Shown piece after piece: positions 51,936 to 61,409 of a DNA stretch of 64,000 nt; the first letter of the stretch is position 1; each line of letters starts with the position of its first letter. Where the stretch lies: assembly GCA_003513765.1 (NCBI GenBank), contig DONT01000001.1:378378-442377 (forward strand), read 5' to 3'. The notes under the pieces were generated by a model, which was not told where the DNA came from, made no database searches, and saw only the letters and a list, made by a program, of their open reading frames with translations. Origin of the DNA: Jeotgalicoccus sp. (GTDB lineage: Bacteria; Bacillota; Bacilli; Staphylococcales; Salinicoccaceae). The position numbers and the translations under genes were made by a program.

Positions 51936-53216
51936 CTATTCTACAAATTCAAACTCTCCGCCTAAAATTCGTACGATATTTCCAGCCTGTATGCCGCGAT
52001 CGCGCAGTGCGTCATCGATACCCATTGTACGCATTTGTCTCGCAAATCTGCGGACTGCAGCTTCACGAGTGAAGTCAGTCATCATAAAGAGACGTTCAAT
52101 TGCTCCGCCTGATACGACGTATGCACCATCATCATCACGTGTAATAACAAATTTATCAGGGTCTTTCTCGTGACGATAAACAACACGGCTTTCCGTCTCA
52201 ATTTCTTCTTTAAGCACAGGCTGTTCTTCTAACAGATCTGCTACTTTATACAGAAGTGCATCAATATTTTCACCTGTTGCTGCTGATATTTGCACAATTT
52301 CGCTGTCTGTATCAATACCATTGATAAAGTTATTAATAATCTCTTGGTCATGATCGATTAATTCCACTTTATTCAGCGCGATAACTTCCGGGCGCTCTAA
52401 CAGCTCTTCGTTAAACAGCGCCATTTCATTGCGGATTGTTTTATAATCTTCAATCGCGTCTCTGCCGTCTGTTTCAGAAATATCAACGACGTGCACGAGT
52501 ACTTTAGTTCGCTCGATATGACGGAGGAACTGGTGTCCAAGTCCCGTGCCATCTGAAGCACCTTCAATAAGCCCCGGCATATCAGCCATAACAAATGTAC
52601 GTCCGTCCTTTGACTGTACAACTCCTAAGTTAGGCTGCAGTGTCGTAAAGTGATAATCTCCGACTTTTGGTTTTGCTTTAGAAACTGTGCCAAGTAATGT
52701 TGATTTACCCACACTCGGGAATCCAACAATACCGACATCCGCCATCATTTTAAGTTCAAGTGTAACTTCCAGTTCTTTTCCCGGTTCGCCGTTTTCTGCG
52801 AAGTCAGGTGCCGGGTTACGGCTTGTAGCAAAACGGGAGTTCCCGCGTCCGCCGCGTCCGCCTTTGGCAATTACTGCCTGCTGACCGTGTTCAACCAGGT
52901 CAGCAAGTGTTTCACCATTCTCGGTATTTTTCACAATTGTACCCGGTGGCACTTTTAATACTAATGGCGCACTGTTTTTACCGTGCATATTAGAATTCAT
53001 TCCATTTTCTCCGTGTGTTGCTTTAAAGTGGCGCTGGAATCTGAAGTCCATTAATGTTCTTAAGCCTTCATCAACTTCCATAATGATATCTGCACCGTTA
53101 CCGCCGTCTCCTCCAGATGGTCCGCCCATCGGAATATATTTCTCTCTGCGATATGCTACCAGACCGTTACCGCCGTTACCTGCTTTCAAATACACGGATA
53201 CGTAATCTATAAACAT
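51936..53216 (-). CDS. obgE: GTPase ObgE/CgtA
   Basis: GTPase in 50S assembly and stress signalling. It has the N-terminal glycine-rich Obg domain ([26 protein letters not shown]), a G domain with [10 protein letters not shown] near 167, DMPGLIEGA and NKVEL, and a C-terminal OCT domain. Start at ATG 53216, eight bases after GGAGGTG; the longer frame starting at 53231 would include that site. The product is 426 residues. Confidence 0.97.
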   Translation of the reverse strand: MFIDYVSVYLKAGNGGNGLVAYRREKYIPMGGPSGGDGGNGADIIMEVDEGLRTLMDFRFQRHFKATHGENGMNSNMHGKNSAPLVLKVPPGTIVKNTENGETLADLVEHGQQAVIAKGGRGGRGNSRFATSRNPAPDFAENGEPGKELEVTLELKMMADVGIVGFPSVGKSTLLGTVSKAKPKVGDYHFTTLQPNLGVVQSKDGRTFVMADMPGLIEGASDGTGLGHQFLRHIERTKVLVHVVDISETDGRDAIEDYKTIRNEMALFNEELLERPEVIALNKVELIDHDQEIINNFINGIDTDSEIVQISAATGENIDALLYKVADLLEEQPVLKEEIETESRVVYRHEKDPDKFVITRDDDGAYVVSGGAIERLFMMTDFTREAAVRRFARQMRTMGIDDALRDRGIQAGNIVRILGGEFEFVE

Positions 53217-53265
53217 AACACTCACCTCCATATAATTAATCTCTATTTAAAATTATAACATTCAT

Positions 53266-53293
53266 AAAAAAAGACATCAGCAGAAGCTGATGC
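53266..53293 (-). terminator. Rho-independent terminator after rpmA
   Basis: GCATCAGCTTCTGCTGATGT stem (53274-53293), then seven T on the minus strand. It ends the rplU-prp-rpmA transcript. Confidence 0.88.
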
Positions 53294-53303
53294 CACAAAA
53301 TTA

Positions 53304-53588
53304 TTATTTTGCTTCCTGATAAACAGAAACACGTTTTTTGTCGCGTCCGAAACGCTCGTATTTAACAACACCATCAATTTTCGAGAATAATGTGTCGTCT
53401 CCACCGCGTCCTACGTTTTCACCTGGGTGAATTTTAGTACCGCGCTGACGGAATAAAATAGATCCGCCTGTTACGAATTGTCCATCTTGTCTTTTAGCAC
53501 CAAGGCGTTTTGATTCAGAGTCACGACCGTTTCTAGTCGACCCAACACCTTTTTTCGATGCGAAGAACTGTAAGTCTAATTTTAACAT
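53304..53588 (-). CDS. rpmA: Ribosomal protein L27 with cleavable N-terminal extension
   Basis: Large-subunit protein near the peptidyl transferase centre. The 94-residue form begins [14 protein letters not shown], the extension known in S. aureus to be removed by the protease Prp between the residues FFA and SKK. Removal frees the lysine-rich tail that reaches the active site. The protease gene is adjacent. The ATG at 53588 follows AGGTG. Confidence 0.96.
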   Translation of the reverse strand: MLKLDLQFFASKKGVGSTRNGRDSESKRLGAKRQDGQFVTGGSILFRQRGTKIHPGENVGRGGDDTLFSKIDGVVKYERFGRDKKRVSVYQEAK

Positions 53589-53599
53589 TGGTATACACC

Positions 53600-53920
53600 T
53601 CACTCATATTCAAGTTTTATAAATTCGTTATATTCAGATTCAATAGTAGTCAATGATACAATCATTGTTTCCAAGATCAATTGAACTTTGTCATCGGATG
53701 TATCCTCAAGCTTAACACTTAAATATCCACCTTCTTCGGCCATATCTACGGCCGGCTCGTAATCAGTCAGCGCATAAAGCGCATTAACACTGCCGAATAC
53801 AACTGCCGAAGCACCTGCACATACGAGATCTTTTCCGTGGACATCAAAGTCCGCGTGGCCGTCCATCGTAAATCCGGTAATATGCTGTTCACTGTTACGT
53901 GCAACGATAACTTTAATCAT
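53600..53920 (-). CDS. prp: Ribosomal-processing cysteine protease Prp
   Basis: Cysteine protease that trims the L27 N-terminus. The 106-residue protein has the catalytic His in MDGHADF near residue 22 and the Cys in LVCAGASAV near 34. It lies between rplU and rpmA, as in other Firmicutes, and its ATG overlaps the rplU stop by 1 nt. Confidence 0.95.
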   Translation of the reverse strand: MIKVIVARNSEQHITGFTMDGHADFDVHGKDLVCAGASAVVFGSVNALYALTDYEPAVDMAEEGGYLSVKLEDTSDDKVQLILETMIVSLTTIESEYNEFIKLEYE

Positions 53921-54228
53921 TATGCGTTGATCTTGCCGATTGTTAATTTAGTATATGGCTGACGATGACCTTGTTTACGGCTGTAGTTCTTTCTGCGCTT
54001 GAACTTGATAACGTTAATCTTCTTACCGCGTCCATGCTTATCAACTGTAGCTGTAACAGTAGCACCTTCAATTGTAGGAACTCCAACTTTAACGCTGTCG
54101 CCTCCAACAAAAAGTACTTTGTCAAACGTGAATTCAGCACCTGCTTCAACCTCTAGTTTTTCAACGTAGATTGATTGACCTTCTTCAACTTTTACTTGTT
54201 TACCACCTGTTTCGATGATTGCAAACAT
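53920..54228 (-). CDS. rplU: Ribosomal protein L21
   Basis: A 102-residue large-subunit protein with [17 protein letters not shown] at the start and [19 protein letters not shown] near the end. It follows a leader typical of rplU in Firmicutes. GGAGGTG is seven bases before the ATG. Confidence 0.98.
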   Translation of the reverse strand: MFAIIETGGKQVKVEEGQSIYVEKLEVEAGAEFTFDKVLFVGGDSVKVGVPTIEGATVTATVDKHGRGKKINVIKFKRRKNYSRKQGHRQPYTKLTIGKINA

Positions 54229-54321
54229 ACTTACACCTCCTATTATTTAAGACACGCCATTATAGGTGGGCACTGCCTCTTATACCTATATATGTGCGGT
54301 TGACGTTTACGTTTCATCAAC
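54229..54321 (-). promoter_or_regulatory. L21 ribosomal protein leader
   Basis: The 93-nt leader has the conserved elements CCACCTATAATGGCG and GTGTCTTAAATAATAGG just before the ribosome site. These resemble the L21 leader of Bacillales, which is thought to let L21 repress its own operon. The pairing CCTATAATGG with later segments was not folded by computer. Confidence 0.75.
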
Positions 54322-54327
54322 TACTGT

Positions 54328-54356
54328 ATTATATAAAATTTAACTCAATGTGTCAA
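54328..54356 (-). promoter_or_regulatory. Sigma-A promoter of rplU-prp-rpmA
   Basis: TTGACA (54356 to 54351) and TATAAT (54333 to 54328), both consensus with 17-nt spacing. The mreD stop codon TGA lies inside the -35 box. Confidence 0.87.
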
Positions 54357-54871
54357 TTGATTCTCCGCAATTCTTTTCGCACTTTAGCCGTTTGAATCGC
54401 CAGGACATAAAGGATGACGAAAAACAGTGCGCTGACCAGTACGCTCGGTATTGCACGAAGCGCGATATAGTCAAAAAACGGCATCGCTATAAAGTCGAGT
54501 ACACTGTACACCGCGTACTGATATAAATCGAATAAAAATGTATTCAGCAGGACGACAAATGCCATGGCTACAAAATCTCTGTAAAATACTCTGAATGCAG
54601 TCTGCATAAAGATAACGAATGCTATAAAACCGAATATGTGGATACCGTACAGGGAACCGATATAGACGTCCAGCATAACACCGAACAGAATGGCAAAAAG
54701 CATACTGATACGGGGTCCCGCATAAATTGTTAAAAGCAGAATGTACATAAAGAGCAGTTTCGGTACGAAGTATACTTCAACACTAAACATCGTCATTGGA
54801 CTAAAGCTGGTAAAAGCCATGTCAGCATACATTAATATGAGTCCAATTATAAAAATCACTATCATCTGCAT
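54353..54871 (-). CDS. mreD: Rod shape-determining protein MreD
   Basis: A 172-residue protein with about five membrane helices, partner of MreC in cell-wall elongation complexes. It is identified from topology, MYADMAFTSF-type motifs and the place between mreC and rplU. The ATG at 54871 follows a G-rich ribosome site. No mreB is next to it, as in coccoid Firmicutes. Confidence 0.9.
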   Translation of the reverse strand: MQMIVIFIIGLILMYADMAFTSFSPMTMFSVEVYFVPKLLFMYILLLTIYAGPRISMLFAILFGVMLDVYIGSLYGIHIFGFIAFVIFMQTAFRVFYRDFVAMAFVVLLNTFLFDLYQYAVYSVLDFIAMPFFDYIALRAIPSVLVSALFFVILYVLAIQTAKVRKELRRIN

Positions 54872-54875
54872 CGTA

Positions 54876-55730
54876 TCAGTCCCCCAATGATTCAGGATCG
54901 CGTTTTAAGACAAACACATTATCCACATCATTTAAGTCACTGTTCATTTGCACGTATGCATTTTGACTCAGTCCGTACTCATCATTTTCTACTTCTACTA
55001 CTTTACCGATAACTATACCTTCTGGGAAAGCACCAGTCAGACCTGAAGTATATACTTCATCGCCTTCTTCAAGTTTGACCTGACTTTTAATATTTTCAAC
55101 GACCAGCACATCTTTTTCAGTATCAAAATTGCGGATATTACCGTAGACCGCTTCATCATTATGTCTCACTTCAACCGACATATTGTTCTGTGACGCATTC
55201 GTTGAAATCATCTCGATAAAACTCGAATGGCCGTTAACTCTCGTGACGATACCGATTAATCCTTCCGATGTCGATACTGCCATGCCTTCTTCAAGTCCAT
55301 CCTTTTCTCCTTTATCAATCGTAAAGGATTCGAGCCACTGATCAGGCGCACGTGAAATTACACGGGCGTTAACTGTTTCATAAGCCATGCTGGAACTCAC
55401 TTCAAGAGATTCACGCAGCTCCTCGTTTTCAGCTGCAAGACGCTCATTATCAGCCTGCAGCTGCGGCAGCATATCCAGCTGCTCTTTCAGTGCTTTATTT
55501 TCTTCAAGCGCACTGAAACTTCCTGTAATACTGGAAAATATATTTCCTATAAAACTGAACGGCGCATCGACAACCTTTTGAGTCGCAGCGACCGTATCAC
55601 CGGTGAATTGTTCCGCTTTCGTTGTGGAATCTCTGTCCGACAATGAAAATCCGATTAGTGCAATTAAAACTACTATGCCAAACAGCACGATCAACATGCG
55701 GTTTCGATTAAAAAACTTAGTCACTCTCAT
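54876..55730 (-). CDS. mreC: Cell-shape protein MreC
   Basis: Membrane-anchored scaffold of wall synthesis. One helix (about 14-33) is followed by a coiled coil (about 68-105, with LQADNERLAAENEELRE) and the two-barrel outer domain. The ATG at 55730 follows GGGGGCGGC and gives 284 residues; a longer frame begins before that site. The gene is 4 nt before mreD. Confidence 0.92.
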   Translation of the reverse strand: MRVTKFFNRNRMLIVLFGIVVLIALIGFSLSDRDSTTKAEQFTGDTVAATQKVVDAPFSFIGNIFSSITGSFSALEENKALKEQLDMLPQLQADNERLAAENEELRESLEVSSSMAYETVNARVISRAPDQWLESFTIDKGEKDGLEEGMAVSTSEGLIGIVTRVNGHSSFIEMISTNASQNNMSVEVRHNDEAVYGNIRNFDTEKDVLVVENIKSQVKLEEGDEVYTSGLTGAFPEGIVIGKVVEVENDEYGLSQNAYVQMNSDLNDVDNVFVLKRDPESLGD

Positions 55731-55789
55731 GCCGCCCCCAAAAATTAATATCTGGGTAAATAATACCACATTTGCTGTCAGACAATAAA

Positions 55790-56944
55790 CTAATCTTGGT
55801 AGAGTTCTTTAATCTCTCCTAGTCTTTGTACGAATGTTTTTAAATCTTCGTCCCGGACCGCAAGAGATATACGGATATAATCCTCTGCCAGGCTGCCGAA
55901 AGGTTTTCCTGGCGTAGCGAGAATGGACTGTTCTTTCAGCAGGTAGGTGACGAAGCTCTCACCGTTAAAACCCGGCGGCACTTTTATCCAGCCGAATATA
56001 CCGCCCTTGATCGGTTCGATTGGAACATTTAAAGCCAGCAGCGCTTCATTGATAAAGTCTTTGCGCTTTTTGAATATTTCGTTCTGTGCAGGAATTAACG
56101 TATCAGCATTGTCAAGAGCTGCGATTGCTGCATCCTGTGTGACACCGAAGACACCAGCATTCGTATGATCCTGAAACCTGTTAATGCTTTCAATCATCTC
56201 TGTGTTCCCTGCTGCAAAACCGATTCTGTAACCCGACATATTAAATCCTTTAGACAGCGAATATATTTCCATGGATAATTCAAAATCAGGATCGCTCGTC
56301 AATATGCTTGGATGAGGCCCGTTAAAGCCGAACGCTGAATAGGCAAAGTCGTGGACAACCTGTGTTTTACTTCCTTTGAATCTTTGTATCACATCATCAA
56401 AGAATGATTTGTCTGCAGCGGCACCGACAGGATTAGACGGATAATTTAAATAGATAAGCTCCGTTTCTCTAAGTTCGGTTTCCAGTGAATCAAAATCCGG
56501 CAGGTAGCTGTTTTCTTTAAGCAGCGGCATATCAATCAGTTTCGCCTGTGCAAGTTCCACTGCGGTAATATAATCTGGGTAGCCCGGATTCGGCAGCATA
56601 ATACCGGCGCCCGGATTGACGTGTGCCAGAGGAAAGTTCACCAGCGCATTTTTCGTACCGAACAGTATCGCAATATTTTCGTCCTTCAGATCCACATCAT
56701 AAGTTCTTTTGTAAAATCTTTTAATGCTGTCTTTTAATTCAGGTTTACCGCGGAAGGCACCGTACTTTTGATTTTCTTCTTTATCGATTGCTGTCTTTAC
56801 TGCATCAGTAATGACTTTCGGTGTTCTGCCGTCGGGAATACCGACGGCGAGGTTTAACAGCGGTTTGTCCCCGACTTCCAGCTCAGCATTCATCATACTG
56901 CTGAAGTAGCTCGGGCTTAATGAGTTTAATCGTTCGCTCGCCAT
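55790..56944 (-). CDS. Class I/II PLP aminotransferase in the methionine transport operon
   Basis: A 384-residue fold-type I aminotransferase. The PLP lysine lies in EIYSLSKGFNMSGYR near residue 234, the substrate Arg region at the C-terminus in DYIRISLAVRD, and NPGYPDY near 120. It resembles the LL-diaminopimelate/aspartate-type branch; the substrate is unknown. Being last in a SAM-riboswitch operon with metNIQ, it may act on methionine or its keto acid, which is inference. It follows metQ with no gap. Confidence 0.85.
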   Translation of the reverse strand: MASERLNSLSPSYFSSMMNAELEVGDKPLLNLAVGIPDGRTPKVITDAVKTAIDKEENQKYGAFRGKPELKDSIKRFYKRTYDVDLKDENIAILFGTKNALVNFPLAHVNPGAGIMLPNPGYPDYITAVELAQAKLIDMPLLKENSYLPDFDSLETELRETELIYLNYPSNPVGAAADKSFFDDVIQRFKGSKTQVVHDFAYSAFGFNGPHPSILTSDPDFELSMEIYSLSKGFNMSGYRIGFAAGNTEMIESINRFQDHTNAGVFGVTQDAAIAALDNADTLIPAQNEIFKKRKDFINEALLALNVPIEPIKGGIFGWIKVPPGFNGESFVTYLLKEQSILATPGKPFGSLAEDYIRISLAVRDEDLKTFVQRLGEIKELYQD

Positions 56945-57751
56945 TTACTCATCCTCCTCTGGTTTATCGAATCCTTTAAAGTCAGCATCAATCACTTCAT
57001 TAAACTCTTCAGACTCGACTGCATTAATCAAATCTTCTTCCATTTTAGAACCAATATCGTCACCGTTAATTACAATCTGGTTTCTGAAGTTTTCGTTCAT
57101 GTTTTCTAAAGTTAATGCATCTTCCAGCTTCATTTCACTGGCAAGTGCGAAGTTTCCCGGCACAAGTGATAAACCAATCTGTTCAACGCTTCTAGGGAGC
57201 TGACCGGCATCCTGATAAATAAACTCAAGATTTTTCTTATTATTAATAATGTCCGCTTCATCGATAGCAAACATATCTGCATCTTCACTAATTGTGATCA
57301 ATCCCGCATCCTGCAGCGTTAAAAATCCGCGGCTGGAGTTAACAGGGTCTAGAGGCAGTGCTACTTCACTGCCTGACGTGATGTCTTCCAGTGTACTGAA
57401 TTCACTGCTGTACAGGCCCATCGGCGCTGTCGGTACCTGGATGATATTTTTTAAATCCGCATCGTTTTCTTCATTAAAACTTTCCATAAAGAGCACATTC
57501 TGAAAGAGGTTAGCATCTAAGTCTCCGTTGGCGAGTGCATTATTCGGCTGAATGTAGTCGCTGTATTCAACTATTTCAACAGAATAACCCTGCTCTTCCA
57601 GCACCGGCTTTAATGCGAACGATGCCATGTCGGCAAACGGTCCGCTAGAAGCTCCGATAGTAATGACTTCTCCCTCATCCTCATATAAAAGAATACTCGT
57701 ACCTAATATAACGGCTAATGTACCGATTAAAAATATTATAATTCCGCGCAT
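56945..57751 (-). CDS. metQ: Methionine-binding protein MetQ (NlpA family) without lipobox
   Basis: Substrate-binding part of the methionine ABC importer. The NlpA domain (IGASSGPFADMASFALKPVLE, NGDLDANLFQ, LPLDPVNSSRG) is complete in 268 residues. The N-terminus is a hydrophobic helix (about 3-22), but there is no lipobox, and I find no cysteine in the protein. The usual lipid anchor is therefore not possible; an uncleaved membrane helix is the likely anchor. It is coupled to metI without a gap. Confidence 0.9.
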   Translation of the reverse strand: MRGIIIFLIGTLAVILGTSILLYEDEGEVITIGASSGPFADMASFALKPVLEEQGYSVEIVEYSDYIQPNNALANGDLDANLFQNVLFMESFNEENDADLKNIIQVPTAPMGLYSSEFSTLEDITSGSEVALPLDPVNSSRGFLTLQDAGLITISEDADMFAIDEADIINNKKNLEFIYQDAGQLPRSVEQIGLSLVPGNFALASEMKLEDALTLENMNENFRNQIVINGDDIGSKMEEDLINAVESEEFNEVIDADFKGFDKPEEDE

Positions 57752-58411
57752 TTATCTTTCCTCCGCTCTGTTAGAAATAAAGTCTCCGGCCCACTGGACG
57801 ATTTGTACAATAATAACAAGCACAATCACTGTCACAATCATCGTTAATGTGTCGTAGCGGTAATAGCCGTATCTGATAGCAAGGTCACCGACCCCGCCGC
57901 CGCCGACAACACCTGCTGTTGCACTGAATGCAATAATCGAAATAATCGTCAGTGTAATTGCCTGAGTGATACTCTTCTTAGCTTCCGGCAGAAGAACGTC
58001 TGTCACGATTAAATAAAGCGGTGCGCCGCCTGAGATACTCGCTTCAATAACACCGTCACCCACACTGTTAAAGCTGGATTCAACAAGACGTGCAAAAAGC
58101 GGCACAGCAGCTATAGATAATGCAACACTGGCAAAAACGGGACCATGTGAAGCATTAACAAGCCATGTTGCAAACGGCATAATTGCCACGATTAAAATTA
58201 TAAAAGGGAAAGACCTGATTATATTTACGAGCCAGCCCAGTGTGGCATTTAACGGTTTAATTTTAAAGAGCAGCGGATGCTGTGTAATATAAAGCAGAAT
58301 ACCGAGCGGCAGTCCGATCAGTACTGCAAAGAATATTGAAATTGAGACCATCAGTGCCGTTTCTAAAAGTGCACGGTACAATAATGGCCAAAGCTGACTG
58401 AAATTATCCAA
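57752..58411 (-). CDS. metI: Methionine ABC transporter permease MetI
   Basis: A 219-residue permease with five membrane helices and the EAA-type loop EASISGGAPLYLIVTDVLLPEAK that contacts the ATPase. It overlaps metN by 8 nt. Confidence 0.94.
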   Translation of the reverse strand: MDNFSQLWPLLYRALLETALMVSISIFFAVLIGLPLGILLYITQHPLLFKIKPLNATLGWLVNIIRSFPFIILIVAIMPFATWLVNASHGPVFASVALSIAAVPLFARLVESSFNSVGDGVIEASISGGAPLYLIVTDVLLPEAKKSITQAITLTIISIIAFSATAGVVGGGGVGDLAIRYGYYRYDTLTMIVTVIVLVIIVQIVQWAGDFISNRAEER

Positions 58412-59417
58412 TATAACCCACCCTTTCTATTCCATGAGTATTATCGATATGTGTTTTAAGACGCTCGATTTCTTCAACTTTTCCTGAGACCTGAAACATT
58501 AAAAATCCAAGCGGCTTTTCTTTAATATATTCGATTCTGCCGTTTAAAATACTAATACTTAAATCGAAGTCTCTGTAGAGCTGATTTAAATAGTTTTCTT
58601 CAGCATTCTCGCTCAAAAACTGAATTGTAATCACTTGATTTTCAGGTGTTTCTTTAATTTGTTCCGGCACTTCAAAATTATATATTTCCTGCACGAAATC
58701 TTTTGTAATTTTCTCTTTAGGATGACTGAATACATTGTATGTTTCGCCGCTTTCAATAATTTCACCGGCGGACATTACACCTACACGGTCGGCAATTTCT
58801 TTAATAACTTCCATTTCATGAGTAATGATAACCATCGTAATACCGAGCGTTCTGTTAATACTCTTCAGCAGATTTAAAATACTTTTAGTAGTATCCGGAT
58901 CAAGTGCACTCGTCGCTTCGTCACATAAGAGAATATCCGGGTTATTGGCAAGTGCCCTTGCAATACCGACACGCTGCTTCTGTCCCCCGCTTAAGTTTGC
59001 TGCATTGATACCGGATTTATCGTTTAAACCGACGAGCTTTAAAAGCTCTTCAATTCTTGCCGGCACATCTTTTTTATTGTATCTGCTCGCTTTAAGTACA
59101 AATTCAATATTTTCATAGACTGTCTTTGATTCAATTAAGTTAAACTGCTGGAAAATCATGCCGATTTTCTGACGTCTTATTCTTAAATCCTTAGATGATA
59201 ATTCAGTCAGATTGTCTTCACCAACAATAACTGTGCCCGTCGAAGGTTTTTCAAGCAAATTAATCAATCTTACCAGGGTACTTTTCCCAGCGCCGGAATA
59301 GCCGATCAGCCCAAAAATTTCACCGGTTTCAACTTTTAATGATGTCGGTTTTAATGCTTCAACATTCCTTCCTTTTAAATGATACGTTTTTGAAACGTTA
59401 TTCAGCTGAATGCTCAT
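58404..59417 (-). CDS. metN: Methionine ABC transporter ATP-binding protein MetN
   Basis: ATPase of the methionine importer. Walker A GYSGAGKST near 38, signature LSGGQKQRVGIARAL and Walker B LLCDEATSALD. The C-terminal NIL domain (about 260-337) senses methionine in relatives. The ATG at 59417 follows AGGAGGG; the longer frame to 59450 would run into the riboswitch terminator. The product is 337 residues. Confidence 0.96.
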   Translation of the reverse strand: MSIQLNNVSKTYHLKGRNVEALKPTSLKVETGEIFGLIGYSGAGKSTLVRLINLLEKPSTGTVIVGEDNLTELSSKDLRIRRQKIGMIFQQFNLIESKTVYENIEFVLKASRYNKKDVPARIEELLKLVGLNDKSGINAANLSGGQKQRVGIARALANNPDILLCDEATSALDPDTTKSILNLLKSINRTLGITMVIITHEMEVIKEIADRVGVMSAGEIIESGETYNVFSHPKEKITKDFVQEIYNFEVPEQIKETPENQVITIQFLSENAEENYLNQLYRDFDLSISILNGRIEYIKEKPLGFLMFQVSGKVEEIERLKTHIDNTHGIERVGYIG

Positions 59418-59435
59418 GAATTCCCTCCTATGTAT

Positions 59436-59580
59436 ATTAAAAAACGCCATTTATCTATATAGACAAATGGCGTTTTGTGATTATCTTCCAAGCCGCTGCC
59501 TGCAGGAATTAGCACAGTACTTAAAAAGCCTGCTGCTGAGACTTCACAGGGCCTGATCCCTCCGTCTCTCTGGATAATTT
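59436..59580 (-). promoter_or_regulatory. SAM-I (S-box) riboswitch of the metNIQ operon
   Basis: The aptamer (about 59480-59580) shows the S-box landmarks: TTATCCAGAGAGACGGAGGG, then CCCTGTGAAGTC, GTACTGTGCTAATTCC and the closing GGAAGATAA. A terminator hairpin AACGCCATTT..AAATGGCGTT (about 59443-59475) with six T follows. SAM binding should favour termination, so the operon is off when SAM is plentiful. Confidence 0.95.
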
Positions 59581-59598
59581 CATATTTAATTGTATTTC

Positions 59599-59627
59599 AT
59601 ACTAGAGTATCTAAGGGGAATAGTCAA
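59599..59627 (-). promoter_or_regulatory. Sigma-A promoter of the metN riboswitch
   Basis: TTGACT (59627 to 59622) and TAGTAT (59604 to 59599) with 17-nt spacing, just upstream of the aptamer. Confidence 0.75.
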
Positions 59628-59648
59628 ACTATTTTTAATAATTTGTTA

Positions 59649-60137
59649 TCAGGAAGATTCAACCATGCCTTTATAAATAAACTTTCCACGGCAATGCCTG
59701 CAAATATAACGTTTGTTATAGCCCTTGACTCTTTTCGTAAATTGATAGCTGCATTTTTTGCACTCATATAAATAAGCCTGCCCTTTATATTTATATGTTC
59801 TGGTTTTGGCAATACCGAGACGCTCAAGCGTTTCGGTAAATTCCCGGTCTGAATCTCTGTAAGGTTTCTTTAATGTGTAAAGTGCGTAATGCACGCACTC
59901 ATGATAAAGCACATCTAGAATAGTTTCCTTGGAGTTGTTAATAAGAAAGCTGTGTGACATTACAATTTCTTTTGATACAACTTTTCTGTTTTGAAGCTTG
60001 ATTTGAAATGCACCGAGCTTGGCTTTCATTCTTGTCGAAACTCTGACTGGAATATCGAGCGGGAGATTGAAATTATCCATGAGAAATTTATCGGCATATC
60101 TATGTAGTTCTGATGAATTTAATTCTCTACTGTTCAT
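59649..60137 (-). CDS. SprT-like zinc metalloprotein
   Basis: A 162-residue protein of the SprT-like family. The zinc motif HECVH is at residues 79-83, and a C-terminal zinc ribbon has Cys126, Cys129, Cys146 and Cys149. Proteolytic activity is suggested by the fold, but no substrate is known for the bacterial short form. It ends 22 nt before the metN promoter. Confidence 0.9.
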   Translation of the reverse strand: MNSRELNSSELHRYADKFLMDNFNLPLDIPVRVSTRMKAKLGAFQIKLQNRKVVSKEIVMSHSFLINNSKETILDVLYHECVHYALYTLKKPYRDSDREFTETLERLGIAKTRTYKYKGQAYLYECKKCSYQFTKRVKGYNKRYICRHCRGKFIYKGMVESS

Positions 60138-60184
60138 AAAATCTTCACCCTCTTAAATGTTTAGATCGCCCTCAAAAAGGCAAT

Positions 60185-60211
60185 AAAAAAAGGGAGACTT
60201 TAAGTCTCCCT
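60185..60211 (-). terminator. Terminator of the candidate small RNA
   Basis: Perfect inverted repeat AGGGAGACTT/AAGTCTCCCT (60191-60200 and 60202-60211), followed on the minus strand by seven T. Confidence 0.88.
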
Positions 60212-60334
60212 AACAGATAAATAATATAATATGATATCTAGGCCAAAGGCACTATCGAAGAACGACTTAGTTAATGATATGAAGAGTATAGCTTTAACTT
60301 TTGTTTGTGCGTTCTGTTATGTATTTCTTAATAT
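60185..60334 (-). ncRNA. Candidate small RNA with own promoter and terminator
   Basis: In the 375-nt gap between rlmA and the SprT-like gene, a promoter (60341-60369) is followed about 120 nt later by a strong terminator. No frame with a ribosome site lies between. The predicted RNA is about 150 nt. AGTTAA/TTAACT and GCC-TTT-GGC could form two inner stems. I do not recognise a known family. The rest of the gap (60370-60512) shows only an open stretch without a start. Confidence 0.55.
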
Positions 60335-60340
60335 ATTCTC

Positions 60341-60369
60341 ATTATATTTTAATGTTCTGCATATTTCAA
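60341..60369 (-). promoter_or_regulatory. Promoter of the candidate small RNA
   Basis: TTGAAA (60369 to 60364) and TATAAT (60346 to 60341) with 17-nt spacing. Confidence 0.7.
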
Positions 60370-60512
60370 GGTTATTGGTCGATTTCTCTTACTTTGTAAC
60401 CTCTTTGTAATATACGTGGTAATATTTCAATAGAAATGGTTTTCTTTAGTGTAATTATTACCTATACGGTTTTAAATAGCAAGTTATTAACTGAAATTAT
60501 TTTGAAAATATT

Positions 60513-61385
60513 TCAGCTGTTCTTTTCTTCTTGTGCAATAACAATATGCATATCTACTGTAATATCTTTATCGCCGCTACTTATAAATGTTTCAATCTGT
60601 GCATCATCTGCATGCCAGCCAAGCGGCGTCATGGAAATTAAGTCCTTCAATGCTGAAGCATTGAGAGTTTTCTTATAAGTAATACGTTCTTCACTTACTA
60701 CTTTAACATTTCTCTTCATCAATTCAAGTGTGTCGTTATTTTCATATTCACTTTCACCGGTATTATTGAACAGTTCATTACGCAATTCCTTTAAATATCC
60801 GCTTCCCGGAATCACTTTTATAATCATGCCGTCTTCAGTTAAAATTCGTTTAAATTCAGCGTAATTGGCAGGGGATAAAAAGTTTAATATAAAGTTGCAT
60901 GATTTGTCAGCAAGCGGCGGATTGGCGAGATCTCCTACAAACCATACTGCTCCATCGTAGTTTTTTGCAGCCATCATGACACCTGCTTTTGATATATCAA
61001 GACCGATGCCTGTCAGCGATTCAGTATTTATTTTATGCTGAATCATTTTTAAATGAGAACCCTCACCGGACCCTGCATCAAAGAGCAGTGAGTTTTCTGC
61101 CGATTGGTTTGTTATGATGTCAGCGATTCTATCGTGAATTGGTGCATACAGTTCAACTTTGCTGATAATTCTATGACGCGCATCAAATAATGCATCATCG
61201 TACTGTGTATTTACAGGTTTCTGAAGCAGATTCACATAGCCCTGCTTTGCGAAATCGAAAGTATGATTATTAATACAGACTAAACTGCTAAGTGCTCGGA
61301 CTTCAACAAATTCGTGACAAAGCGGACATCTTAATTTACTGCTTATATGTTCTGCTGCCGCTGCGCTTTTTTCTCTTTTTTTCAT
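60513..61385 (-). CDS. 23S rRNA guanine-N1 methyltransferase (RlmA family)
   Basis: A 290-residue methyltransferase. An N-terminal zinc site is formed by Cys20, Cys23, Cys37 and His41. The SAM motif LLFDAGSGEGSHL follows near 100, then NFILNFLSPANYAEF. Family members methylate G745 or G748 of 23S rRNA, and the latter gives tylosin resistance in producers. The sequence alone does not tell which position is used. Confidence 0.88.
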   Translation of the reverse strand: MKKREKSAAAAEHISSKLRCPLCHEFVEVRALSSLVCINNHTFDFAKQGYVNLLQKPVNTQYDDALFDARHRIISKVELYAPIHDRIADIITNQSAENSLLFDAGSGEGSHLKMIQHKINTESLTGIGLDISKAGVMMAAKNYDGAVWFVGDLANPPLADKSCNFILNFLSPANYAEFKRILTEDGMIIKVIPGSGYLKELRNELFNNTGESEYENNDTLELMKRNVKVVSEERITYKKTLNASALKDLISMTPLGWHADDAQIETFISSGDKDITVDMHIVIAQEEKNS

Positions 61386-61409
61386 TTAAATCTCCTGCCT
61401 GAACTTATA

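Noticed and set aside
60372..60461. Minus-strand open stretch of 29 codons containing ILPRILQRGYKVREID
   Set aside because: It looks protein-like, but has no ATG, GTG or TTG and no ribosome site. It may be a gene remnant or chance.
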